64,000 nucleotides of DNA. Source: Humisphaera borealis. GTDB lineage: Bacteria; Planctomycetota; Phycisphaerae; Tepidisphaerales; Tepidisphaeraceae. The first letter of the stretch is position 1; every line of letters starts with the position of its first letter. Made by a program: the position numbers and the translations under genes. Shown here piece by piece: positions 17,361 through 26,047 of this stretch. The stretch spans positions 5,270,001 to 5,334,000 of the forward strand of contig NZ_CP063458.1 in assembly GCF_015169395.1 (NCBI RefSeq). Reading direction: 5' to 3'. Under the pieces are notes generated by a model, which was not told the DNA's origin, made no database searches, and was given only the letters and a program-made list of their open reading frames with translations.

Positions 17361-17592
17361 GTTGGATTCCGTACCGTCTGATGGTTCAATGCCGCATGCC
17401 GCTTCGCGGGCTTCGAAGCGTAGCGAGAAGCCCGCGAAGCGGCGGCGGACGACAGATCGTTCGTGCCCAGACGCCGTCATGGACGTCGTCACGGAGCCTG
17501 ATCGTCGTTCGTCGCGTGCGACTAACCCGAACAGCCGACTGAACCCGTCGCCCCGGCGGCGGAGTTCGTATTCGCAAGGCAGGGAAGCCACC
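17361..17592 (+). ncRNA. Candidate IS110 bridge RNA region with a 17-bp hairpin
   Basis: These 230 non-coding bases lie between the composite repeat and the IS110 transposase. GCCGCTTCGCGGGCTTC (17398-17414) pairs perfectly with its complement at 17427-17443 around a 12-base loop. IS110-group elements encode a structured bridge RNA in the non-coding end upstream of the transposase that pairs with donor and target DNA. Position and structure fit, but I cannot fold the RNA or find the element ends, so the call is an inference. Confidence 0.35.
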
Positions 17593-18585
17593 ATGCAGCA
17601 CGAAGCCAACAGCAACGCCGTTCCGTCCGCCGCGGTGTCCGATGTCTCGTTGCCGGTCGCCGGCATCGACGTCGCCAAGGATCAGCTCGACGTCTTCATT
17701 GATGTCGTCGCCCAGCGGCTGCGAGTCAGCAACAACGACGAGGGGGTCGCACGCCTCGTCGCCACGCTGCGTCAGCACAAGGTTCGCCTGGTTGTCCTGG
17801 AGTCCACCGGCCGGTACCACCGCGCCGCGGCCGCCGCGTTGCTTCAGGCCGGCGTCAACGTCTCGGTCGTCAACCCCAAGAACGTCCGCGCCTTCGCCGT
17901 CGCCGACGGCAGGCTCGAGAAGACCGACGCGATCGACGCCCAGGTCATCGCCTCGTTCGGACGGGCGCTCAACCCGCGGATTACCGCCAAAACGCCGGAG
18001 AAACAGACGGTTCTGGCCGACCTGGTCTCCCGGCGTCGCGGCCTGGTGCAGGTCCGGGTCGCCGAACGCAACCGCGGCCAGGGACAACTGCCCACGCTGG
18101 CGGCCACCCAGTCCACGAAGCTGCTGCGGCTGGTCAACCAGCAGATCGAGGATCTGGACCGCGCGATCGCCAAGCTGATCGAAGGCGACGACGACTGGCA
18201 CAATACGTCGAAGATCATCGACTCGGTGCCCGGCATCGGGCCCGAAACGGCTAACCAGCTGGTCTCCAGCCTGCCGGAGCTGGGTAAACTCAACCGCCAG
18301 GAGATCGCCAAGCTCGTCGGCCTGGCGCCGCTCAACTGCGACTCGGGCACGCAACGCGGCCAGCGGCATATCCGCGGGGGGCGGGATCACGTTCGAAACT
18401 GCCTGTACATGGCGACGTTCAATGCCCGGCAACGCTGCGACAAGTTCCGGCGTTTCTTCGATGGTCTTGTCGGGCGTGGCAAGCATTACCAAGTCGCGAT
18501 GACCGCCTGCATGCGTAAGCTGCTGGTCATCCTGAACGAGATGGTGAAGAACAAGACCCATTGGGACTCGAAGTTCGCGTCATAA
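17593..18585 (+). CDS. IS110-family transposase
   Basis: The 330-residue product from ATG 17593 (AGGGAAG about 6 bases upstream) has the two IS110 domains. The N-terminal DEDD domain (DEDD_Tnp_IS110) starts VAGIDVAKDQLDVF, with the ESTGRYHRAAA and KTDAIDAQVIASF segments carrying further acidic residues. The C-terminal transposase_20 domain has SVPGIGPETANQLVSSLPELG (residues about 213-233), KLVGLAPLN and the conserved serine-containing stretch near CDSGTQRGQRHI. IS110 enzymes lack terminal inverted repeats and are guided by a bridge RNA. The upstream frame read-through to 17350 is non-coding. The exact element ends cannot be set from this sequence. Confidence 0.93.
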   Translation: MQHEANSNAVPSAAVSDVSLPVAGIDVAKDQLDVFIDVVAQRLRVSNNDEGVARLVATLRQHKVRLVVLESTGRYHRAAAAALLQAGVNVSVVNPKNVRAFAVADGRLEKTDAIDAQVIASFGRALNPRITAKTPEKQTVLADLVSRRRGLVQVRVAERNRGQGQLPTLAATQSTKLLRLVNQQIEDLDRAIAKLIEGDDDWHNTSKIIDSVPGIGPETANQLVSSLPELGKLNRQEIAKLVGLAPLNCDSGTQRGQRHIRGGRDHVRNCLYMATFNARQRCDKFRRFFDGLVGRGKHYQVAMTACMRKLLVILNEMVKNKTHWDSKFAS

Positions 18586-18759
18586 CTTTTCTGGAGCGTT
18601 CACTTGAAAAAGCACACAGCCGCTCCGTGGTGCTCTTCTCTTCGGCCGTGCTTGTCGTCTGATGCTTCTCGCTCATCCCGCCCGCTTCTGATTTGACTTC
18701 CGGGCCGGTTCTGGCGCACAATATTCGGCCCGCTGAGCAGCGTCTCGGCGGTGATTGTC

Positions 18760-18833
18760 GGTGGCCGTAGCTCAGTTGGTAGAGCGCCAGGTTGTGGTCC
18801 TGGACGTCGCGGGTTCAAATCCCGTCGGTCACC
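18760..18833 (+). tRNA. tRNA-His (GTG)
   Basis: G-1 at 18760, acceptor GTGGCCG/CGGTCAC, D-stem GCTC/GAGC, anticodon stem CCAGG/CCTGG around TTGTGGT with anticodon GTG, and T-arm CGGGTTCAAATCCCG. C73 follows; CCA is not encoded. The extra G at -1 opposite C73 is the identity mark of bacterial tRNA-His. The gene lies 106 bases before hisF. Confidence 0.95.
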
Positions 18834-18845
18834 CGTTAAGCAGGC

Positions 18846-18905
18846 AAGAGGCACGAAGGCACGAAGGCACGAAGGAATTGGCTTTCCTGTGTGCCTTCGT
18901 GCCAT
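18846..18905 (+). repeat. GGCACGAAGG tandem units with inverted partner
   Basis: Three tandem GCACGAAG units face GTGCCTTCGTGCC, giving a hairpin between tRNA-His and hisF. A related imperfect hairpin lies at 40094-40222. It may end or process the tRNA transcript. Confidence 0.7.
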
Positions 18906-18939
18906 TTGCATTGGTGCCTTTGCCGTTGGAGCCATCCCC

Positions 18940-19716
18940 TTGCTTACCAAGCGCATCATCCCCTGCCTCGACGTCGACAAGGGCCGTGTCGTGAAGGGCG
19001 TCAAATTTTTTGACCATGTCGATGCCGGCGATCCGGTCGCACAGGCCAAGCGCTATCAGGACCAGGGCGCCGACGAGCTGGTGTTCTACGACATCTCCGC
19101 CAGCCACGAGGGGCGGCAGATCATGGCCGACCTCGTCTCGAAGGTGGTCGAAGAGTGCTTCATGCCGCTCTGCGTGGGCGGCGGGGTGCGGACGCTGGAC
19201 GACGCCACCCGATTGATCCAGGCCGGCGCGGAGAAAGTCAGCATCAACTCGGCCGCGGTGAAGACGCCCAACCTGCTGGCGGAGGTGGCCCGCAAGTTCG
19301 GCCGGTGCGCGACGGTGCTGGGCCTGGATGCCAACCGCGTGAAAGACGCCGTCACCGGGCAGGAGCGGTGGGAAGTCTTCGTCAACGGCGGCCGAACGCC
19401 CACGGGGATTGACGTGCTCGAATGGAGCAAGCGGGCTGAGGCGCTGGGCGCCGGTGAGATCGTACTGAACGTGATGAACGCCGACGGCACCACCGCCGGC
19501 TATGACCTGGAGATGACCGCAGCGGTCAGCGAAGCGGTGAAGATTCCCGTAGTCGCCAGCGGCGGGGCGGGAAGCCCGCAGCACATGCTGACGGTGCTAA
19601 CCGAAGGCAAAGCCGACGCCGCCCTGGCCGCGAGCATCTTCCACTTCAACAAGTACACCGTAGGGCAGGTGAAGACCTACCTGGCGGACAACGGCGTCGC
19701 GGTGCGGGTGGTCTGA
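18940..19716 (+). CDS. hisF: Imidazole glycerol phosphate synthase cyclase subunit
   Basis: HisF forms imidazole glycerol phosphate and AICAR from PRFAR and ammonia in histidine synthesis. The 258-residue (beta/alpha)8 barrel starts at TTG 18940, which places catalytic D11 in IIPCLDVD exactly at residue 11; GGAG lies about 9 bases upstream. The second catalytic Asp is in VLGLDAN. Phosphate-binding motifs are VGGGVRT and ASGGAGS. Earlier in-frame codons run into tRNA-His and are not coding. HisH and other his genes are not in the window. The neighbouring tRNA-His may be cotranscribed. Confidence 0.96.
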   Translation: MLTKRIIPCLDVDKGRVVKGVKFFDHVDAGDPVAQAKRYQDQGADELVFYDISASHEGRQIMADLVSKVVEECFMPLCVGGGVRTLDDATRLIQAGAEKVSINSAAVKTPNLLAEVARKFGRCATVLGLDANRVKDAVTGQERWEVFVNGGRTPTGIDVLEWSKRAEALGAGEIVLNVMNADGTTAGYDLEMTAAVSEAVKIPVVASGGAGSPQHMLTVLTEGKADAALAASIFHFNKYTVGQVKTYLADNGVAVRVV

Positions 19717-19754
19717 CCGGGAACGCCGAGCTCAAGCTCGGCCGGGCGGCAGAC

Positions 19755-20060
19755 TCACCACGGAGTTCATTTTGAGGCCTCGGGCCTCATACCGAGATGA
19801 TGAAAAGTGACGCCGATACACAACAGGCCCGAAGCGCCGAGATTCTATAGCCCAGGGCAACGCCCTGGGTATCGGCACCGAGTTTTTCGCAAGGCCTGAA
19901 AGGCCGGGATATCGAACGGTGTATTGCGGCCCTTCAGGCCTTGTCCGAGTGTTTCCAATGTCCCAGGGCGTTGCCCTGGGCGATAGGATTGCGGCCCGTC
20001 GGGCCTGCGCACCCGGACGTCAAACGCTGTTCTCGGAGCAGGCACGGAGACACGGAGGGT
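19755..20060 (+). repeat. Uninterrupted composite repeat, about 306 bp
   Basis: It matches 15678-15764 plus 16999-17220 with the IS3 element missing, so it is the empty-site reference. It includes two facing CCCAGGGC...GCCCTGGG hairpins. Its right end (GGCACGGAGACACGGAGGG) has an inverted partner at 20169-20195 (CCTCCGTGTCTCCGTGCC). It lies after hisF. Confidence 0.88.
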
Positions 20061-20372
20061 TGCCGGGCGACCCACGATGCCCGCGCGATGAGCAGGCTGC
20101 TGGTTTTCAGTCCCTGAATCTTCCCAGACCCCTGCCATACGAGATAAAGCGCTGAGGATTCAAGCGATCCTCCGTGTCTCCGTGCCTCCGTGGTGGGTCT
20201 TCTCCGGCCCCGTAGTGCGCCTCGCCTTTTTCGCCGCAAGTCATACAATTGCCACGTCGTCGATTCGAGGAACCGGCTGATCGCGGGCGAACCAGCCCCC
20301 AGCCGTTGGCGGATACTGTTGTTGCATGATCGCTTGGGTCATTCCCCCGGCGAAGCTGCGCAGGTCACCGCC

Positions 20373-20912
20373 ATGGACGCTTGGGAAGAACTTCCACCAC
20401 ACGAATACGACCGCGCCTGGGGCCTGTTCACGGCCACCTTCCGGTTCCGACCCTCCATCCATAAACAGGACTGGCCGGGCATCGTCGAACCCGTGTCGTC
20501 AACGACCTACGACATCTCCGAAGCGTACGAGCACGACGACCCCTGGCTCCGTCCCATCCGGGGGACCGTCAATCAAAGCTTTCTGACCTACTTCCGCACC
20601 ATCGTCCCGCCCGGCGGATGGTTCTACGCCATGGACTGGCATGTCGGCTGGCGGTTCTATCCGCACCGCGATTTCGATTCCCGCGACGTTCGCGCCTGGG
20701 GCGTCAGTGTGCTGCCTCACGGCGACTACACCGTTTTCCTCACGCCTGATCTTCGCGACGGGCTGTTCGGTCATCCGTGGGAGGGCTCGGTCTGCATCTT
20801 CGGGCAGACGTTGCCGGGCCTGGTGAAAGCCAATCCGCCGGCGTTGTTCAACAAGCCCGTTCGGCGGGACGGCATGTCCTTTCCGACCACGGGCGAGCGC
20901 GGTCTGCCCTGA
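20373..20912 (+). CDS. DUF2716 family protein
   Basis: The 179-residue product from ATG 20373 has the DUF2716 pattern: WEELPPHEYDRAWGLFTATF at the start, FRPSIHKQDWPGI, FYAMDWHVGWRFYPH in the centre, and SVLPHGDYTVFLTPDLRDG (19 residues) followed by FGHPWEGSVCIFGQTL. Length is typical. The function is unknown and no close partner gene is present. The longer frame starting at 20190 runs through repeat DNA and is not preferred. The ribosome site is weak (AGGT about 10 bases upstream). Confidence 0.8.
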   Translation: MDAWEELPPHEYDRAWGLFTATFRFRPSIHKQDWPGIVEPVSSTTYDISEAYEHDDPWLRPIRGTVNQSFLTYFRTIVPPGGWFYAMDWHVGWRFYPHRDFDSRDVRAWGVSVLPHGDYTVFLTPDLRDGLFGHPWEGSVCIFGQTLPGLVKANPPALFNKPVRRDGMSFPTTGERGLP

Positions 20913-20957
20913 GCTCAGAAACGAAGACAGACACCACACCTCAAGGGACACCACGCC

Positions 20958-21191
20958 TCACTCTTTTTCGTTCTCGCCCTCGCGCTCCGGCGACAGCACC
21001 ATGTGCCAGTGGTCGGGCAGCAGGCACCAAGCGTAGAGGTTTGACCGGGTATCGCACGAAGGTGCGTCGGCGAGGATATGGCAGAACGCGTCGTAGTCGG
21101 CGTCTTTGACAAAGAGTTTGTGCCGTCCGTCGCCGCGATTCAGGACATGGTAGAATCCCCCGGCGGCGATGGAGCGGGCGGTGCGTGGCAT
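20958..21191 (-). pseudogene. Truncated REP-associated tyrosine transposase (RAYT)
   Basis: The 77-residue frame begins MPRTARSIAAGGFYHVLNRG and reaches the HUH motif LPDHWHMVLSPE, the N-terminal third of a Y1/RAYT transposase (normally about 200-230 residues). It then ends EGENEKE, so the catalytic tyrosine region is lost. The sequence at its end (AAGGGACACCACGCC then TCACTCTTTTT) resembles the GGGACATCACTCTTTTT flank of the group II introns, suggesting REP-type sequence on both sides of the fragment. Confidence 0.75.
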
Positions 21192-21259
21192 GACCGCCGA
21201 AGGTAGCCAGGAGGGCAGGCGAGAGGCGAGGGTCAACAAAAAAGAGTGATGTCCCCTTT

Positions 21260-21975
21260 GTGTGCAAGGAGAAGCTGTATCTGAGATGAGAGTAGGCCCC
21301 TCGCAGTCGAGCGACAGGGCTTGGCTGCAAACCGGCTCAAGCTGCGGTGATAAAGAGTCATCGTGGTGAGCGTTGAGCGAAAAGGCGCGGCAGGACCGCG
21401 TCAGGTAGAGTCCATGAAGGCGAACGCAAGTGAACCGCTGATGAAGGGTCGTAACCATCCCAGACGGCGTCAAAACCGGGGCCTTAAAGGGAGTCCCGGG
21501 AGCAGTGTCGGCGGAGACCTGTTTGCGACCGACACGACGTCCGGCCTTAAGGCGGCGCGAGCATGGATTGGGCTCAGATACGGAACCTTGGAACCTGTCG
21601 CTTCGATGTAAAGGGAAAAGGCGCAAGCGGAGACCCCGCGAGGCTGAAAGTACCGACGTGGGAGGCTTTGCCTCCCCGAGGGAGGTTGCACCTCCCGTTG
21701 CGAGGCACAGGGGCGGAATGATCCGTAGTAGCGAAGATCGGCCGTAACCGGCCGGGACGGCCAGAGGGCGCGCATTAATGCGTCGCCTGGCGGCGCGAAG
21801 GGATCGTGTCATCCAGTTCTTGTTCAACGAGTCAACCGCGGGCGACCGCGGGAAGAACTCATGGCCGAGGACAAACCGGTGTGGTGAGGCCGGGGATGGT
21901 TGGAGCCGGATGAGTCGAGAGGCTCACGTCCGGTTTTGGGAGAGCGGGAGGGTGCGAATCCCTCCCGCCACTCAC
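21260..21975 (+). mobile_element. ORF-less group II intron, copy 1
   Basis: The 5' end is GTGTG (21260), the group II consensus. A domain I signature is GGCGAACGCAAGTGAACCG followed by GATGAAGGGTCGTAACC. Domain V is at 21902-21936: GAGCCGGATGAGTCGAGAGG then CTCACGTCCGGTTT, matching the AGC triad, the bulge and the GAGA tetraloop. Domain VI is the GCGGGAGGG-TGCGAAT-CCCTCCCGC hairpin. The 3' end is only approximate (21971-21979). There is no reverse transcriptase frame in about 716 bases, so mobility needs a protein in trans. AAAGGGA at 21486 could pair as EBS1 with TCCCCTTT of the 5' exon. Confidence 0.85.
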
Positions 21976-22427
21976 CTCTCCCTCGCTTACCCGGCTGGGC
22001 TGACGGTGACAATCCCGCTCGCGCCCAAGCCGGTCTCCAGCACCCGGTTGCCGAAGAAAATCACTGACGCGGCATGGGTCGAGGTAACCGTCGACCTTCG
22101 GCCCGGGGTCGTCGCGTTCCTCGACAAGCACCTGAAGATCAAGCGGTCAGAGCCGCCCGTCACCCAGCCCGCCAGCCGAAGCGGCGTATCCCCGCCATAA
22201 GCGAAGTCCCACGCGACCGGCTCACACTTATTAGACCAGGCACTGCGGGCATCATGCTAACAAACAGATAACGGTTTGCCGTCAGGCAAAAACTGGCACT
22301 ATTGGCGTCGAAAACACTTGAGCCCGATGGTAATGTGGCGAGCTCAAGGGCGTTTGGATTCCAGAATCGCCGATTTCCGACCTGACGGTAAGCCGTTGCA
22401 CAAACAGTTCTATTCATCTGGACCAGC

Positions 22428-24416
22428 ATGACTGACGACGCTTCGCCGAGAAACTCGCCCCAGCCTGCAACCGGCGTGCAGCGAAAGTGGCTCGGCGCCA
22501 CCTGGATCGGGATCCCCGTTCACTGCTTTATCGTCCTGTTCTTCCTCGAACAGTGCAGCCGCGCCAAACCAGCCCATTTTTTCCGGTTCCTTGCCGCTAA
22601 TCCTGGCTATTTCTGTCTCAATTACCTTCTCATCCTGTTCTTCACGTGGTTCTGCATCGCGGTGACGGGCCGGCTCCTGGCCGGGCTCGGGCTGGCGCTG
22701 CTCCCGCTGATGCTGATCGGCGTGATCAACCGGCTCAAACAGGATTTCCTGTTCGACCCGTTCTTTCCCAGCGATCTTCGGATGATCGACGACTTCTGGG
22801 CCGTCGGGATCAACTTCGTCAAGGGTTGGCAGGTGCTTCTGGTGCCGCTGGCACTGTCAATGCCCTTGGCCGGATGGTGGTTCGACCGGCGGATGCGCCA
22901 TCCAACGCTGGGATGGCGGCGGCGCGCGGCGATCGGAATCGCCTGCGGCCTGCCTTTGGCGACGCTGATCTTGAGCCCGGGAACCCCGCTGGCGAAAATC
23001 ACGCGCGAGCTCGGCATCCCGGCACGCGTTGAATTATCGCGCGCTGCCTACCGCGAGGCCGGACTGCTGCTGGGCTTCACCCTGAACCTCAAGACCGACG
23101 GCCAGCGGCTGGTCCCGCCAGAGGAGTACAGCCGGCAGTCCATCGAAAAACTCACCGGCGAGCTGATGCACGACATCCAGCCCCGGGCCAATGCAGCCAC
23201 CGCTCCCAGCGGCGACGACATGAAGCGAATCGCCCGGAACCTGGTGGGCGGAAGTCCGTCGATCAATGCCGCAAGCATCGCGCGCCCGCCGCACGTCATC
23301 ATCCTCCACTTGGAATCCCTATTCCGGATCCAGGACGTGCCCCAATTCACGCTCTCGCGAAACCCCACGCCGAACATCGAGAAGCTCTGGCGCGATTCCG
23401 GCTCGATCCGGACGCTGACGGCCAAGTACGGCGGCGGATCCATCTTCTCAGAGTTCGAGGCGACGACGGCGTTCTCGACGTCGCTCTTCCCCGACCCGTT
23501 CAACCTGCCGTATCAGCTTGTGCTGCCCAAGGGCAGACCCGTTCCGACGCTGGCATGGCTTTTCCGCGCCCACGGCTACCGCAGTGCCGCGATCGCGCCG
23601 TATGCCCGCCGGCTGTTCCAGGTGGACAAGCTCTACCCCCTGCTGGGATATGAACAGCACATCTCCCGCGAGGATTTTTCGCCCTCCGACTATGACGACG
23701 CATACATCGCCGACCGCGCGACCGTCGATCGCCTGCTGACGCTGCTCAAGGGTGCCGACAAGCCGATGTTCGTCTTCACCGCGACGATGGGCAGCCACGG
23801 GCCGTACGTCAGCAGCGGAAAGAGCATGACCGACGTCACGATCATGAACCCGCCGAACCGCTCCGGCGACGCGCAACTCGACGGCTACGTCCGCGCGATT
23901 GCGCGGCTCGACCTGTCGATCAAGACGCTGTTCGAAGGGCTCGGCAAACTCGATCGGCCGGTTGTCGTGCTGGGGTATGGCGACCATCTGCCCGGGATCC
24001 CGGAGTTGCAGAAGACGCTGCTGCCTGGGGAGAACGACCCCGTTGCGTCAAAAAAGGCACGCATGTTCACGACGGTGGCCTTCCTGTGGGCCAGCGATGG
24101 AAAGGCCGCGAGCGACCTGCCTGACCAGTCCCAGCGAAGCGTCGCGCTGCTCGTGCCGGCGCTGCTGCGGCGGTGCGGGATTCGCCACCCGTTCTACACC
24201 GAATTCCTGGAGAGCGTGGCGCAGGCCTGCCCGGGAATCGGGGTGGATCTCTACATCGGCCCCGACGGGCAGGCATCGTTCAAGCCCCCGCCGGGCGCGA
24301 CGGAGCGACTCGAAACGCTCCGGACGATCGAATATGACATCTTCTTCGGCAGCCAGTTCTGCGCGCCGTCGCTTTTCCCGGAGTTTACGAGCATGACGAC
24401 AGAACCCTTCAAGTAA
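22428..24416 (+). CDS. LTA-synthase-like sulfatase family membrane protein
   Basis: The 662-residue protein has an N-terminal membrane part (helices at about 25-45, 62-82, 84-102, 135-152 and 168-183) and a C-terminal alkaline-phosphatase-fold domain from about residue 288. Metal and catalytic motifs are HVIILHLES (E296), the nucleophile loop YGGGSIFSEFE with Ser338 where LtaS has Thr, FTATMGSHGPY, and GYGDHLP. Relatives transfer glycerol phosphate or phosphoethanolamine to surface glycans or lipids; OpgB-like proteins share the GGG[ST] loop. The substrate is unknown. It is alone between two inverted group II introns, 450 bases from one and 80 from the other. Confidence 0.85.
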   Translation: MTDDASPRNSPQPATGVQRKWLGATWIGIPVHCFIVLFFLEQCSRAKPAHFFRFLAANPGYFCLNYLLILFFTWFCIAVTGRLLAGLGLALLPLMLIGVINRLKQDFLFDPFFPSDLRMIDDFWAVGINFVKGWQVLLVPLALSMPLAGWWFDRRMRHPTLGWRRRAAIGIACGLPLATLILSPGTPLAKITRELGIPARVELSRAAYREAGLLLGFTLNLKTDGQRLVPPEEYSRQSIEKLTGELMHDIQPRANAATAPSGDDMKRIARNLVGGSPSINAASIARPPHVIILHLESLFRIQDVPQFTLSRNPTPNIEKLWRDSGSIRTLTAKYGGGSIFSEFEATTAFSTSLFPDPFNLPYQLVLPKGRPVPTLAWLFRAHGYRSAAIAPYARRLFQVDKLYPLLGYEQHISREDFSPSDYDDAYIADRATVDRLLTLLKGADKPMFVFTATMGSHGPYVSSGKSMTDVTIMNPPNRSGDAQLDGYVRAIARLDLSIKTLFEGLGKLDRPVVVLGYGDHLPGIPELQKTLLPGENDPVASKKARMFTTVAFLWASDGKAASDLPDQSQRSVALLVPALLRRCGIRHPFYTEFLESVAQACPGIGVDLYIGPDGQASFKPPPGATERLETLRTIEYDIFFGSQFCAPSLFPEFTSMTTEPFK

Positions 24417-24494
24417 TTTACTTACGCCTATAGCTCCTCCCGCTGAAAGCGGCGACAATTTGGGAAATCAAAGGACGAAGAAAAGGACGAAGAG

Positions 24495-25210
24495 GTGAGT
24501 GGCGGGAGGGATTCGCACCCTCCCGCTCTCCCAAAACCGGACGTGAGCCTCTCGACTCATCCGGCTCCAACCATCCCCGGCCTCACCACACCGGTTTGTC
24601 CTCGGCCATGAGTTCTTCCCGCGGTCGCCCGCGGTTGACTCGTTGAACAAGAACTGGATGACACGATCCCTTCGCGCCGCCAGGCGACGCATTAATGCGC
24701 GCCCTCTGGCCGTCCCGGCCGGTTACGGCCGATCTTCGCTACTACGGATCATTCCGCCCCTGTGCCTCGCAACGGGAGGTGCAACCTCCCTCGGGGAGGC
24801 AAAGCCTCCCACGTCGGTACTTTCAGCCTCGCGGGGTCTCCGCTTGCGCCTTTTCCCTTTACATCGAAGCGACAGGTTCCAAGGTTCCGTATCTGAGCCC
24901 AATCCATGCTCGCGCCGCCTTAAGGCCGGACGTCGTGTCGGTCGCAAACAGGTCTCCGCCGACACTGCTCCCGGGACTCCCTTTAAGGCCCCGGTTTTGA
25001 CGCCGTCTGGGATGGTTACGACCCTTCATCAGCGGTTCACTTGCGTTCGCCTTCATGGACTCTACCTGACGCGGTCCTGCCGCGCCTTTTCGCTCAACGC
25101 TCACCACGATGACTCTTTATCACCGCAGCTTGAGCCGGTTTGCAGCCAAGCCCTGTCGCTCGACTGCGAGGGGCCTACTCTCATCTCAGATACAGCTTCT
25201 CCTTGCACAC
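24495..25210 (-). mobile_element. ORF-less group II intron, copy 2, inverted
   Basis: This is copy 1 in reverse. Conceptual translations across 24491-25231 and 21239-21979 are identical, so the shared 741 bases are nearly or fully identical. The intron 5' end is at 25210 (GTGTG on the minus strand). The shared stretch continues 21 bases into the 5' flank (AAAAAGAGTGATGTCCCCTTT, positions 25211-25231) and a few bases into the 3' flank, then the surroundings differ. This suggests two insertions into the same target motif. Confidence 0.85.
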
Positions 25211-25908
25211 AAAGGGGACATCACTCTTTTTCGGGTCCCGCTGGTCCTCGGGCCGGCGTTCCCAAGGGTCGGTCCGTCGTCCCAAGATCCTCTACCTTGC
25301 CTGGCAGCGGCGTACCGCAACCCATGGCACCCCAAAAACACGCAAGTGCCGACTTCCTGCGCTGCATCCCAGCCCTGTGGTTTCCACGGATTCTACTTGC
25401 AAATCGGATACCCGCGACTTAACATATACCGTACTGATTGCCTGCCCGGGTCGGACGCCTTCGGGGGTTCGGCCGGGGTGGGCTTGTGCTGCCTGGTGCC
25501 TGGTCGTCGCGGGTGTGATCCGTCGTCGGACGGGGTGTCGGACCGGGTGGCGCGTGGCGGAATGACATGGTACTGTCGGCGGGTCGTGTGGCCCGCCCTC
25601 TTGGTGGCATTGGGGTGTTGACTCGGACGGTCCGGCGGCGCGGATGACTTCTCGTCAGGAGCCGTGCACGAAGTAAGCGGTCGTGGGGCATAGTGTCGCG
25701 CCGTTGGCGTGAGATGCACTGTCGCGCCGTTCCCGCTTATTTCGTGCGCGGCTCTTTCGGAACGTCATGCGCGCTAACGGAGCGGGCCGAGTGGTCTTGT
25801 TTCGGGAGGTGGGAGGTAGACGCGGGAAGCCGACGGTCGCCTTGGGTTCGTTTGGCGGCGTGCGGTTGGCTTGGGTTCGTTCGGCAGAATGTCAGAGTCG
25901 TTCGGGAA

Positions 25909-25934
25909 GAGTGCACCTGCGGTGCGACCGCTAA
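25909..25934 (+). repeat. GTGCGACCGCTAA family repeat
   Basis: One full unit reading GAGTGCACCTGC then GGTGCGACCGCTAA. Confidence 0.85.
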
Positions 25935-26022
25935 ACAGGTACCGACGGTTTTGCTGGGTTCGATTGGCGGATCCGCGGCTGGCTTGGGTTCGTTTGGCGG
26001 AATGTGAGAGTCGCCTGGGAAG

Positions 26023-26047
26023 CGTGCACCTGCGGTGCGACCGCTAA
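26023..26047 (+). repeat. GTGCGACCGCTAA family repeat
   Basis: A second unit in the same orientation, 114 bases after the previous one, also followed by ACAGGT. Confidence 0.85.

Noticed and set aside
21980-22427. Possible 3' remainder of a gene cut by intron copy 1
   Set aside because: The frame continuing past the intron (TVTIPLAPKPVSS and onward) has no recognisable match and no matching 5' part before the intron.
24643-25422. 259-codon frame across intron copy 2, repeated at copy 1
   Set aside because: It translates the antisense of a structured RNA element. Such frames are often annotated as hypothetical proteins; the intron domains explain the conservation.
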